Assembly: GCF_017313265.1 (NCBI RefSeq)
Contig: NZ_JAFLQZ010000001.1
Location: 1-64,000 of the forward strand
Direction: 5' to 3'
From: Hymenobacter telluris
GTDB lineage: Bacteria; Bacteroidota; Bacteroidia; Cytophagales; Hymenobacteraceae
Length of the DNA: 64,000 nucleotides
The position numbers were made by a program, and so were the translations under genes. How positions within the stretch are numbered: the stretch's first letter is position 1; every line of letters starts with the position of its first letter. The notes under the pieces were generated by a model, which saw only the letters and a list, made by a program, of their open reading frames with translations, was not told where the DNA came from and ran no database searches. Below are positions 27,220-35,311 of the stretch, piece after piece.

Positions 27220-29766
27220 TTGAAAGTCTGCATTGCCGAAAAGCCCAGCGTCGCCCGCGAAATTGCCACTGTATTAGGCGCCAACCGGCGTATGGACGGC
27301 TACTACGAAGGCAACGGCTACCAGGTCACCTGGACGTTCGGGCACTTCTGCCAGCTCCGGGAGCCCGAGGACTACCGCCCCGAGTGGAAGCGCTGGAGCA
27401 TCCACGACCTGCCCATGCTGCCCGAAACCTTCGGCATCAAGCTCATGCGCCGCGACGATGGCGTGGTGCGGCAGTTCAACGTCATCAAGAACCTGCTGGC
27501 CAGCGCCGAGGAGGTGATAAACTGCGGCGACGCCGGGCAGGAGGGGGAGGTGATTCAGCGCTGGGTGCTGATGGAAGCCAAGTACCGCAAGCCCTTCAAG
27601 CGCCTCTGGATTTCGTCGCTCACCGAAGAAGCCATCCGCCAGGGCTTTGCCAACCTGCGCGACGGGGCCGAGTTCGACAAGCTTTACCAGGCCGGCAAGA
27701 GCCGCGCCGTGGGTGACTGGCTGCTGGGGCTGAACGCCACCCGGCTGTTCACGCTCAAATACGCTGCCGGGCAGCGCCAAGTGCTGAGCCTCGGCCGGGT
27801 ACAGACGCCCACGCTGGCCTTGCTAGTGGACAGGTACCACGAAATCCAGAACTTCAAGCCGGAGCCGTACTGGGTGTTACGCACCGAGTACCGCGGCACG
27901 ATGTTCAGCCACGTGGCCCCGCCCAAGAAAGGCAAAGCCGACGACGATGAGCCCGACGAAAAAGCCCGCCTGAAAGCCCGCGGCTACTTCGTGAGCCAGG
28001 AAGAAGCCGATGCCGCCATGGCCGCCGTGAAAGACGTGCCCTTGACTGTCACTGGCGTTGAAATCAAGAAAGGCTACGAAACGCCCCCGTCATTGTTCGA
28101 CCTGACCTCGTTGCAGGTGCAGTGCAACAACCAGCTGGGGCTGTCGGCCGAGGATACGCTCAAGATTGTGCAGGGCCTCTACGAGAAGAAAGTGGTGAGT
28201 TATCCGCGGGTAGATACCACCTTCCTGCCCGACGACCAATACCCCAAAATTCCGGACATTTTGCGTGGCTTGAGTGGCTATGCGGGCCTCACGGCACCGT
28301 TGCTGGCAACCAAAATCCGCAAGAGCACTAAGGTTTTCAACAACAACAAAGTAACCGACCACCACGCCATCATCCCGACCGGGGCCAGCGCCAGCAGCCT
28401 CAGCGGCCACGACCAAAGCGTGTACGACATCATCGTGCGCCGCTTCCTGGCCGCTTTCTACCCTGATTGCGAAGTATCGAACACCACTGTTACGGCCGAA
28501 GCAGGTGGCTATCCGTTCCGGGTGCGGGGCCGGCAGATACTCAACCCCGGCTGGCGCGTAGTGTACGGCGACCCAGAAAAACAGCAGGCCCCCTCGGCCC
28601 CGAAAGCGGCCGGCGAAGGCGAAGACGACGTGGTAAGCACCGTGCTGCCCAACTTTGTGAAGGACGAAACCGGACCCCACAAGCCCCGCCTCGACCAGAA
28701 AGTAACGCAGCCCCCGCGCGAATACTCAGAGGCCATGCTGCTGCGCGGCATGGAAACCGCCGGCCGCAACGTAGACGACGACGAGCTGCGGCTGGCCATG
28801 AAGGAAAACGGCATCGGGCGGCCCAGTACCCGCGCCGCCATCATCGAAACACTGTTCAAGCGCGGCTACATCATCCGCGAAAAAAAGAAGATTCTGCCCA
28901 CCGCCACCGGTGTTGAGCTGATTGGCCTGATCCGCAACCCCACGCTGAAATCGGCGGAGCTGACGGGGCAGTGGGAGCGGAAGCTGCGCCAGATTGAGTC
29001 CGGTAACCTGGATGCGGGCTTGTTCCTGGACGAGCTAAAGCAGCTGGTGCGCGAAATGGTGCAGGAGGTGAAGCAGGATGGCTCGGGCCGCGGCATCACC
29101 GTCAGCAAAACCGAGCTAGCCGACCTTACCGGCCAGAAGAAAGCCGCGGCCACTAAAGCTAATCCGCCTAAAGCCGCGCCTACGCCGGCCGTGCCCGGCG
29201 CACTCGGGGCCTGTCCGGCTTGCGGCAGCGGCCACGTGTTGCGCGGCAAAACGGCGTTTGGCTGCTCCCGCTGGCGCGAAGGCTGCCAGTTCCGGCTGCC
29301 CACTGAGTTTGAAGGCAAGAAACTCACTGACAAGCAGCTGGCGCCATTGCTTGGCAAAGGCCGCACGCCGGTTATCAAAGGCTTCGTAGATGATGCCGGC
29401 CAGAAGTTCGACGCCGCCATCCGTCTGACCCCGCAACGCACCCTGGAACTAGTACGCGCCGCCGAGAGCAAACCTACCACGCCCACCGACCCCGGTCTGA
29501 TACCGTGCCCGGTGTGCCGGCTGGGTACCATGCTCAAGGGCAAAGCCGCCTACGGCTGCTCCCGCTTTCGCGAAGACTGCCAGTTTCGGGTGCCGTTCGA
29601 ATGGGGCGGCAAAACGCTGAGCGATACCCAGATGAACCAGCTGCTGCGCAAAGGCAAAACCGGCGTCATTCGCGGGTTTATGTCGGTTAAAACCGGCAAG
29701 CATTACGAAGCAGTGCTGCAAATCAACCCGGAAGGCCGCATCGAGCCGGTGTTCGGGCAAGGGTAG
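27220..29766 (+). CDS. topB: DNA topoisomerase III (type IA)
   Basis: This 848-residue type IA topoisomerase relaxes or decatenates DNA through single-strand breaks. The N-terminal TOPRIM domain starts CIAEKPSVAREIA and includes GDAGQEGEV. The catalytic tyrosine is in VVSYPRVDTTFLP near residue 328. After the core, two tandem C-terminal modules (about 655-745 and 760-848) each start with a CPxC zinc ribbon (CPACGSGHV, CPVCRLGTM) and share GCSR.RE.CQFR. The start is TTG, directly giving the conserved KVCIAEKPSVA. Topology of chromosome partition or repair is the likely role. Confidence 0.95.
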   Translation: MKVCIAEKPSVAREIATVLGANRRMDGYYEGNGYQVTWTFGHFCQLREPEDYRPEWKRWSIHDLPMLPETFGIKLMRRDDGVVRQFNVIKNLLASAEEVINCGDAGQEGEVIQRWVLMEAKYRKPFKRLWISSLTEEAIRQGFANLRDGAEFDKLYQAGKSRAVGDWLLGLNATRLFTLKYAAGQRQVLSLGRVQTPTLALLVDRYHEIQNFKPEPYWVLRTEYRGTMFSHVAPPKKGKADDDEPDEKARLKARGYFVSQEEADAAMAAVKDVPLTVTGVEIKKGYETPPSLFDLTSLQVQCNNQLGLSAEDTLKIVQGLYEKKVVSYPRVDTTFLPDDQYPKIPDILRGLSGYAGLTAPLLATKIRKSTKVFNNNKVTDHHAIIPTGASASSLSGHDQSVYDIIVRRFLAAFYPDCEVSNTTVTAEAGGYPFRVRGRQILNPGWRVVYGDPEKQQAPSAPKAAGEGEDDVVSTVLPNFVKDETGPHKPRLDQKVTQPPREYSEAMLLRGMETAGRNVDDDELRLAMKENGIGRPSTRAAIIETLFKRGYIIREKKKILPTATGVELIGLIRNPTLKSAELTGQWERKLRQIESGNLDAGLFLDELKQLVREMVQEVKQDGSGRGITVSKTELADLTGQKKAAATKANPPKAAPTPAVPGALGACPACGSGHVLRGKTAFGCSRWREGCQFRLPTEFEGKKLTDKQLAPLLGKGRTPVIKGFVDDAGQKFDAAIRLTPQRTLELVRAAESKPTTPTDPGLIPCPVCRLGTMLKGKAAYGCSRFREDCQFRVPFEWGGKTLSDTQMNQLLRKGKTGVIRGFMSVKTGKHYEAVLQINPEGRIEPVFGQG

Positions 29767-29804
29767 TATTTAAGGATTTACAAAACTTATAATTCCTAAT
29801 TCAA

Positions 29805-30755
29805 GTGCTATATCAATTATGCAGGCTTGCTTTCCAAACGGTTCTTCTGGGAATGTGGCTTCCTGCCTTTGGCCAGAAGCCACAACAACCGATTGATGCA
29901 ATAAGGTCAGATAAGGAAGTCCAACAACTTGTAAGAGCTACGGACGAGGACTACAAAACCTTTGAAGTCAGTTCGAGGCTGCGGTTTGCTGATAAACGAG
30001 TTGAAAAACAATATCGGCAAGCGAAAATAAAAGCGTGGGAGAAAGCAGATATTGATGGCAATGGCTACACTGATTTACTTATCACAGGAACGCACCACGA
30101 CGAAGATAGCAAGGTTGTATGCCTGCTAGATATGGGAAATGGTAAGCTATTGTTGGAGCCTTTCGACCGACAGTTTTACCGTTTCTGTCCGGTTGCTAAA
30201 ATTGTCTATGATGGACCACAGCCACTTATCAGTTATACGGATTTCGACAACCCATTTCTAGTGGTTGACAGTCTTCAGGATAAAAAGGCATTCTTATTAG
30301 TATATAGATTTAGGGGCTTTATCGAGTATAACAAGCAGCCCGCTAAAGAAGGCGCATTTGATAGTATCGTATATGAATCTGACTTTGCTTATCACGATGT
30401 TATCACCTCAAAGCAAACAGTAGACGCACTAGGAAATGCCACCTATTACTCGTGCAAATGGCCGGTGCTGGATGAGAGTAAGAAGACTTGTGAATCGTTG
30501 AAAACAGTGCTTGATTTCCGAACGCTCAGGGAAATAAGTGAGCTGATAAGCTACCTCAATATTGAACAGCTACAACCTACATATCAGACTGACTTCAACC
30601 ACGTCCCATATGCTTCTCTGAAAATATCCTTCCGCAACGGTAGGAAGATCGACCTATACGATAAAGGCGAGATGGGCACCTTCGGGTTGATGAGGTTATA
30701 TGCTTTATTAGGGCAGTTGCGTAAAAGCCAATCGTGGCAACCAGTTAAGCCTTAG
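29805..30755 (+). CDS. hypothetical exported protein with VCBS-like segment
   Basis: This 316-residue protein has a likely signal peptide (about 1-23, ending AFGQ) and a GTG start. Near residue 85 it carries DIDGNGYTDLLITG, a calcium-binding-like VCBS/FG-GAP motif. The C-terminal 100 residues (ISELISYLNIEQLQPTY and onward) resemble small uncharacterised Bacteroidota domains; a DUF6438-like fold is possible. It is noticeably more AT-rich than neighbouring genes, which may mean recent acquisition. Function unknown. Confidence 0.8.
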   Translation: MLYQLCRLAFQTVLLGMWLPAFGQKPQQPIDAIRSDKEVQQLVRATDEDYKTFEVSSRLRFADKRVEKQYRQAKIKAWEKADIDGNGYTDLLITGTHHDEDSKVVCLLDMGNGKLLLEPFDRQFYRFCPVAKIVYDGPQPLISYTDFDNPFLVVDSLQDKKAFLLVYRFRGFIEYNKQPAKEGAFDSIVYESDFAYHDVITSKQTVDALGNATYYSCKWPVLDESKKTCESLKTVLDFRTLREISELISYLNIEQLQPTYQTDFNHVPYASLKISFRNGRKIDLYDKGEMGTFGLMRLYALLGQLRKSQSWQPVKP

Positions 30756-30779
30756 ATTGCCTGCGAAGTATACTGACGT

Positions 30780-31043
30780 ATGAACCAATCCACCTTCCTG
30801 CCGCGCCTTGCTGCCTATTGCATGGGTTTGCCTGTGTTATTCGTCCTGTATTTGTTTACGCGGGGGCATGTATCCATGCAGGTGATGTTTCCGCTTTTCG
30901 TGGTAGGGCTTTTTGTTGCCATTGGCGGGCAGGCCCGCATCCGCCGTTCTTACCCACAGGATTTCAGCAAGCGTGAAGAATGGCTGGCCCTTGGCGTCTT
31001 CTCGGTAGTGGTGGTCATCGGTGCGCTGCTGGTAGTGAAGTAG
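30780..31043 (+). CDS. small hypothetical membrane protein
   Basis: This 87-residue protein has three hydrophobic segments (about 10-26, 32-48 and 68-86) joined by short charged loops (RIRRSYPQDFSKREEW). It starts 24 nt after the preceding gene and may be cotranscribed with it. I do not recognise a family. Confidence 0.7.
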   Translation: MNQSTFLPRLAAYCMGLPVLFVLYLFTRGHVSMQVMFPLFVVGLFVAIGGQARIRRSYPQDFSKREEWLALGVFSVVVVIGALLVVK

Positions 31044-31065
31044 TAGAGGCGTAATTCTCGTAGCT

Positions 31066-31293
31066 ATGCCGCCCCAGCTCGGTAAATTACTTGTTCTGAT
31101 AGGCCTTGCTGTAGCGGTTTTCGGCGCGTTCGTCTGGCTTGGCGGTGGTTCCTGGCTCGGCTGGCTCGGCCGCTTGCCCGGCGACATCCGCATCGAGCGT
31201 CCCGGCTTCCGGCTCTACGCGCCCATCGTCTAGATGCTACTCGTGAGTTTGTTGCTGAGCGGGTTGTTGTGGCTGTGGCGGCGGCTGAATTAA
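31066..31293 (+). pseudogene. DUF2905-like small membrane protein split by in-frame TAG
   Basis: The ATG at 31066 opens 55 codons: one transmembrane helix and then RLPGDIRIERPGFRLYAPIV, which matches the highly conserved centre of DUF2905 proteins (RLPGDI.IER..). A TAG at 31231-31233 stops it where the second helix should begin. The same frame continues at once with ATG CTA CTC and encodes 19 residues (MLLVSLLLSGLLWLWRRLN) to TAA at 31291-31293, exactly the missing second helix. Removing the TAG gives a 75-residue protein of normal length. Either a nonsense mutation, a sequencing error, or a two-part protein joined by TAG-ATG reinitiation. Confidence 0.65.
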
Positions 31294-31297
31294 GTGC

Positions 31298-33145
31298 CTA
31301 GTGTTTCTTGCTCAACCGGTATTGCAGGCGCATTGCTACTTGATGGTGACGCCCAAAGTTAGTAGCGCCATATGGCTCTGCCCACAAGCCTGTGTTGCCC
31401 AATGGTACGCTGGCACTCAGAAAGGCCATTCCCTTAGTAGGATCATGCTCGGCTAATGCTACGCCGGCTAATAATTGGCGGCTCCATGTAGAGCCCAAAC
31501 CGGAGCCAAGAGCTATGCGGCCAGTAGGATTGCCCACCCCAAGTGGCCCAACCGCATAATCGCCCTGCACGAACAGAGTACGACGTACACCCAACCAAAT
31601 AGTGGCTTCAGGTACTGCGGCTAGCGTTTGCAATCCGTCGCTGCCGCTTGCGTCAGGGTCGCCGAGGTGAGCTAATGTGCCAATATGCACGCCTAGTCGA
31701 ATACCGTAGCCAAATCCGCTAGCTCGGATTCTGTCTCGCTGAATGTAGGGGTTAATATCCAGCAACGAGAAGCGCCGGCCATCTTTGGGGTTGGCCGTAA
31801 GAAAAGGGCCGCCCGGAGTCAAGGGTTGCGCGCTTATGTACTCGTTGCCGCCCCAGAGGCCTACCCCATAACTAACGCGGCCAGTGGTGCGCACACTAGG
31901 GCGCGTGTATGCAAAGTCGCCGCCGACTGCTTGATACTTATGGTAATAACCCACCCGGTAGGCCGGGCTGGAGCAACTGCCCCCGCCACCACCCCCATTG
32001 ATATCTTGGTCGTAAGCGCCGCTTATGAACCCAGGAGTGAAGGAAAAATAAGCTCGAGTGGAATCGGCGGGTACTTGATTGGTGAACAGCAGCACTACCG
32101 CCGCGGCGGCCAGCGGCAGGCCTGCCCGGCGTGTGGCCATAGCCCCTTGTAGCACCGTGGTGGTAGCCAAAAGCACCACCACCAATAATACCACCTTCAC
32201 TACCACAAGCTCCGGCTGCGTGAGTGCCCCCGCGGGCAGCAGCAGCGTACCAACCAGCAGCACTACCACAACTAATAGGTTGCGCACCGGCTGGTTGCGG
32301 GGGGGCACCTCCGGGGTAGAATTTACGGTACGCGCGTGATACACAAACAGGCCCCATACGCCCAGCAGAAAGATGGTGTATGGCAACAACAGCCATTGCA
32401 GCTGCATCATCCGGATGCCACCCAGCGTAATAAACGTTGCGCCAACCGGCTCACCAGCCGGCTCGCGCCAGAACTCGATAACCAGCCGCCCGAGCACCAG
32501 CAAACCAGCTTGCAGCAAAGCCCAGCTGCCCGCCGGCCAGCGGCGGTGGCGCGTCAGCCACAGCACCAAACCAGTGCCGGCGCACAGCACTAGCGTGTAA
32601 AGCTGAGTGGGGTGCAGAGCCAGGGAGTGAGTTGCTCCCATTTCCAGCAACCCTTGTTGCTGCTGAAAAATGTAAGGAATAGACCCCGCTGCGTAGGTGA
32701 TTCCCCAGGCGCTATCGGTAACTTCCCCGAAGCAGCACCCCGTTAGTAGGCAGCCCACGCATTGCACCACCAGGCCGGCGCAGAATGGCATGGCAAAGGC
32801 ATCGGCCACGTGCCAGCCGAAGCCCAGCCACCGGCGCAACAGCAGCACTACCACGCCAAACCCCAGGCCGCCTCCCAGCACTGAGCGGGCCGTAGTATCA
32901 GGCCAGGTGCCGTGTTGCAGCAAGGCCGGCCAGGCGTTGGCAGGCAGGGCCAGCAGCTTGGTGCCTACAATAAAAGCCAAGGTGCTGGCAGCTATCAGTA
33001 CCAGCCACGTCTGGAGCGGATAGCCGCGCCTATAACCTGCCCATAGCAACAGTGCCAGCTGCACGGCAAAAGCTGCCACGTAGCAAGTAGTATAGTAGTG
33101 ATGCCCTTCGGGAGAAGGCAATAGCAGGGTAGCAAATAGGGGCAT
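31298..33145 (-). CDS. Lgt-like membrane protein fused to outer-membrane-like C-terminal domain
   Basis: This is about 615 residues. The first 300 form a polytopic membrane domain of the prolipoprotein diacylglyceryl transferase family: RSVLGGGLG, GCLLTGCCFGEVTDSAWGI, HPTQLYTLVL and RLVIEFWREP correspond in order to Lgt signature regions, but several catalytic positions differ. More hydrophobic helices follow (about 305-375). Then a soluble region begins YFSFTPGFISGAYDQDI, with a Gly-rich loop, and looks like beta-strand repeats of an outer-membrane barrel. The ATG at 33145 is preferred; an in-frame TTG at 33205 would add 20 residues. A role in lipoprotein modification is uncertain. Confidence 0.75.
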   Translation of the reverse strand: MPLFATLLLPSPEGHHYYTTCYVAAFAVQLALLLWAGYRRGYPLQTWLVLIAASTLAFIVGTKLLALPANAWPALLQHGTWPDTTARSVLGGGLGFGVVVLLLRRWLGFGWHVADAFAMPFCAGLVVQCVGCLLTGCCFGEVTDSAWGITYAAGSIPYIFQQQQGLLEMGATHSLALHPTQLYTLVLCAGTGLVLWLTRHRRWPAGSWALLQAGLLVLGRLVIEFWREPAGEPVGATFITLGGIRMMQLQWLLLPYTIFLLGVWGLFVYHARTVNSTPEVPPRNQPVRNLLVVVVLLVGTLLLPAGALTQPELVVVKVVLLVVVLLATTTVLQGAMATRRAGLPLAAAAVVLLFTNQVPADSTRAYFSFTPGFISGAYDQDINGGGGGGSCSSPAYRVGYYHKYQAVGGDFAYTRPSVRTTGRVSYGVGLWGGNEYISAQPLTPGGPFLTANPKDGRRFSLLDINPYIQRDRIRASGFGYGIRLGVHIGTLAHLGDPDASGSDGLQTLAAVPEATIWLGVRRTLFVQGDYAVGPLGVGNPTGRIALGSGLGSTWSRQLLAGVALAEHDPTKGMAFLSASVPLGNTGLWAEPYGATNFGRHHQVAMRLQYRLSKKH

Positions 33146-33646
33146 AGCAGTAGGCAACAGAATGGGAGAGAACCGCAAAGCGGGGGAAGAAGCTAGGAGC
33201 AGCAAAAGCTAAAAGGCCGCCTTCCGAAGTGTAGATTTCGAAAGGCGGCCGAATAAGGAAACACCATAATAGTAGTGTAGAAGTAATTGAATAGCTGTTG
33301 GGTGGATATGAGAATAAACTAGTTCAACACGGGCAAAAGCCCCAATGTAGCGGTTGGCACTGCCGAGAATGCTGCTGCACTGGATTGTGAGTTGAACTAA
33401 CGCAATTCGATTCTGCAAACGAGGCGAGAATCCTTACTATTCGGACATCAAATCAGAATCGTGTATCCTTGTAAAATTCAGATTAACAACAAGATAAGTA
33501 TTGTATATAAGGACTTTTGAATCCACTGAATAACTGTGTTTTTTTATTCTTTAGACAAGAAAAACTATCATTCGATGCCACAGCTACATTCTACCACTCA
33601 GTGAAGCCAGTGGTAACGAACGAGGTGGTCTTGGGCTTGAAAGGCT
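33146..33646. other. AT-rich gene-free region
   Basis: These 501 nt separate the 3' end of the SDR gene from the 5' end of the Lgt-like gene (both minus strand). Apart from the hairpin at 33214-33250, no conserved structure or convincing ORF is visible. Short open frames here run through the hairpin and have no family features. Confidence 0.5.
33214..33250 (-). terminator. terminator hairpin before Lgt-like gene
   Basis: GGCCGCCTTCCGAA pairs with TTCGAAAGGCGGCC with one mismatch. On the minus strand it is followed by TTTT. It ends the transcript from the SDR side about 65 nt before the Lgt-like start codon. Confidence 0.7.
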
Positions 33647-35134
33647 TTAGCTTGCCGGCACTGCCAGCGGCTGGGTTACCGGTACCGCTTCGCCGTACTG
33701 CACAATATTTTCAATCATGCCCTTGAAGATAACGAAGTGAAACGGCACCAGCGAGTACCAATACAGCCGGCCCGCCAGGCCGCGCGGACGGAAAGCCGCC
33801 AACTGTTCCAAGGTATGCGAGCCGTCGTCGTTGGGCAGAATGCGGAATTGCAGCCAGGCTTCGCCGGGTAGCTTCATTTCGGCGTAGAGCAGCAGGCGGC
33901 CGCTTTTACGGTCGGCGACCAGCACGCGCCAGAAGTCGAGCGGGTCGCCGGCGCGCAGGCTGGTGGGGGAACGGCGGCCCCGGCGCAAGCCCACGCCGCC
34001 CACCACTTTATCGAGCAGGCCGCGCACGCGCCACAGCCAATCCACTTTGTACCAGCCCCGCTCGCCGCCAATGCTCCATACGTTTTGCAATACCTCCTGC
34101 GGGGGGCGGGTAAAGCGCAGGGTCTGGCGGTCGGTGAGCAGGCCGTGCTGCGGTATCTGAATGTGGTCCATGTAGTTGCGGGGCATCACGCCGCTGCTGA
34201 GCGCGTCGCTCCAGCTGCTCACCACCTCGTTCTGCTCGATGCGCTGAAACGCCAGCTCTACGGCGGCGCGGTAGCTCATGCACGTGTGCGGCACTACCGG
34301 CGCAATGCTGCGCTCCGGTGTTGCCACGGTGTCGTTGCGCAAGCTTTCCACCAGGCTTTGGGCCAGTGAAAACGTGGTGCGCGTAACCAGAAACAGCCAC
34401 CACGACGACAGCCGCGGCGTAAGCACCGGCACCGTGATAATGTAGCGCCGCAGCCCGCGCACTTCGGCCAGCCCCAGCAGCATCTCGCGGTACGTCAGCA
34501 CGTCGGGCCCGCCAATGTCGAACGACTTATTGAAACAGGCCTCGTTGCCCAGCACGTTCGTTAGGTAGTGCATGACGTCGCGGATGCCGATGGGCTGGCA
34601 GCGCGAGTTCAGCCAGCGCGGCGTTACCATCACCGGCAGCTTTTCCACCAGGTCCCGGATAATCTCGAACGACGCCGACCCCGAGCCAATGATAATGCTG
34701 GCCCGCAGCACCGTGAAAGCCGCTTTGCACTTGCTTAGCTCCTGCTCTACGCCCAGCCGGGAGCGTAAGTGCGTGCTCAGGTCGTGGTCGTTGGCAATGC
34801 CCGACAGGTAGATGACCTGCCGGGCTGTGGTGGTATCGAGGTAATGCGCAAAATGCCGCGCCGACTGCTGCTCGGAGTGGTAGAAGTTCTTGTTGCTGCC
34901 GCTCATGGAGTGCACCAGGTAATAGGCGGCTTCGATGTCGGTAGGCAACTCGCGCAGGGAATCGGGCTTCAGCAGGTCGCCCTCGGCTATGGTTACGCGG
35001 CTGCGCAGGCGCTCCGGCAACTCGAAGCGGCGCGGGTCGCGCACCAGGCACACAACTTCGTGGCCGGCTTCTACCAGCAGTGGCAGCAGGCGCTGGCCGA
35101 TATACCCATTAGCACCAGTGAGCAGGATTTTCAT
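33647..35134 (-). CDS. NAD(P)-binding SDR with C-terminal DUF2867
   Basis: This 495-residue protein combines an atypical short-chain dehydrogenase (GANGYIGQRLLPLL at residues 8-21, VYLSGIAN, later YREMLLGLAEVRG) with a C-terminal DUF2867 domain (from about 350: DFWRVLVADRKSGRLLLYAE, LYWYSLVPFHFVIFKGMIENI). The family is common in Bacteroidota and annotated as nucleoside-diphosphate-sugar epimerase-like; its substrate is unknown. It is probably cytosolic or membrane-associated. It is downstream of the heme peroxidase gene by 177 nt on the same strand, so cotranscription is possible. Confidence 0.9.
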   Translation of the reverse strand: MKILLTGANGYIGQRLLPLLVEAGHEVVCLVRDPRRFELPERLRSRVTIAEGDLLKPDSLRELPTDIEAAYYLVHSMSGSNKNFYHSEQQSARHFAHYLDTTTARQVIYLSGIANDHDLSTHLRSRLGVEQELSKCKAAFTVLRASIIIGSGSASFEIIRDLVEKLPVMVTPRWLNSRCQPIGIRDVMHYLTNVLGNEACFNKSFDIGGPDVLTYREMLLGLAEVRGLRRYIITVPVLTPRLSSWWLFLVTRTTFSLAQSLVESLRNDTVATPERSIAPVVPHTCMSYRAAVELAFQRIEQNEVVSSWSDALSSGVMPRNYMDHIQIPQHGLLTDRQTLRFTRPPQEVLQNVWSIGGERGWYKVDWLWRVRGLLDKVVGGVGLRRGRRSPTSLRAGDPLDFWRVLVADRKSGRLLLYAEMKLPGEAWLQFRILPNDDGSHTLEQLAAFRPRGLAGRLYWYSLVPFHFVIFKGMIENIVQYGEAVPVTQPLAVPAS

Positions 35135-35311
35135 AGCGGACAGGTAAGAGGTGGATTCTCTTTAACCGCCGCGCCGCCATTGAGTTGCGTAAACGGCTGG
35201 TAATCCACTAAAATGCCTGCTTGGCCGGCACCCTGCCACTATCATCCGAAAGGAGGCTCTTCCAGCTTGCCGCAAATGCACAGGTAGGAGCAAGGAAGCG
35301 GCTGAACGTGC

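Noticed and set aside
33209-33418. 69-codon minus-strand open frame near the Lgt-like gene
   Set aside because: It reads through a terminator hairpin and has no family features.
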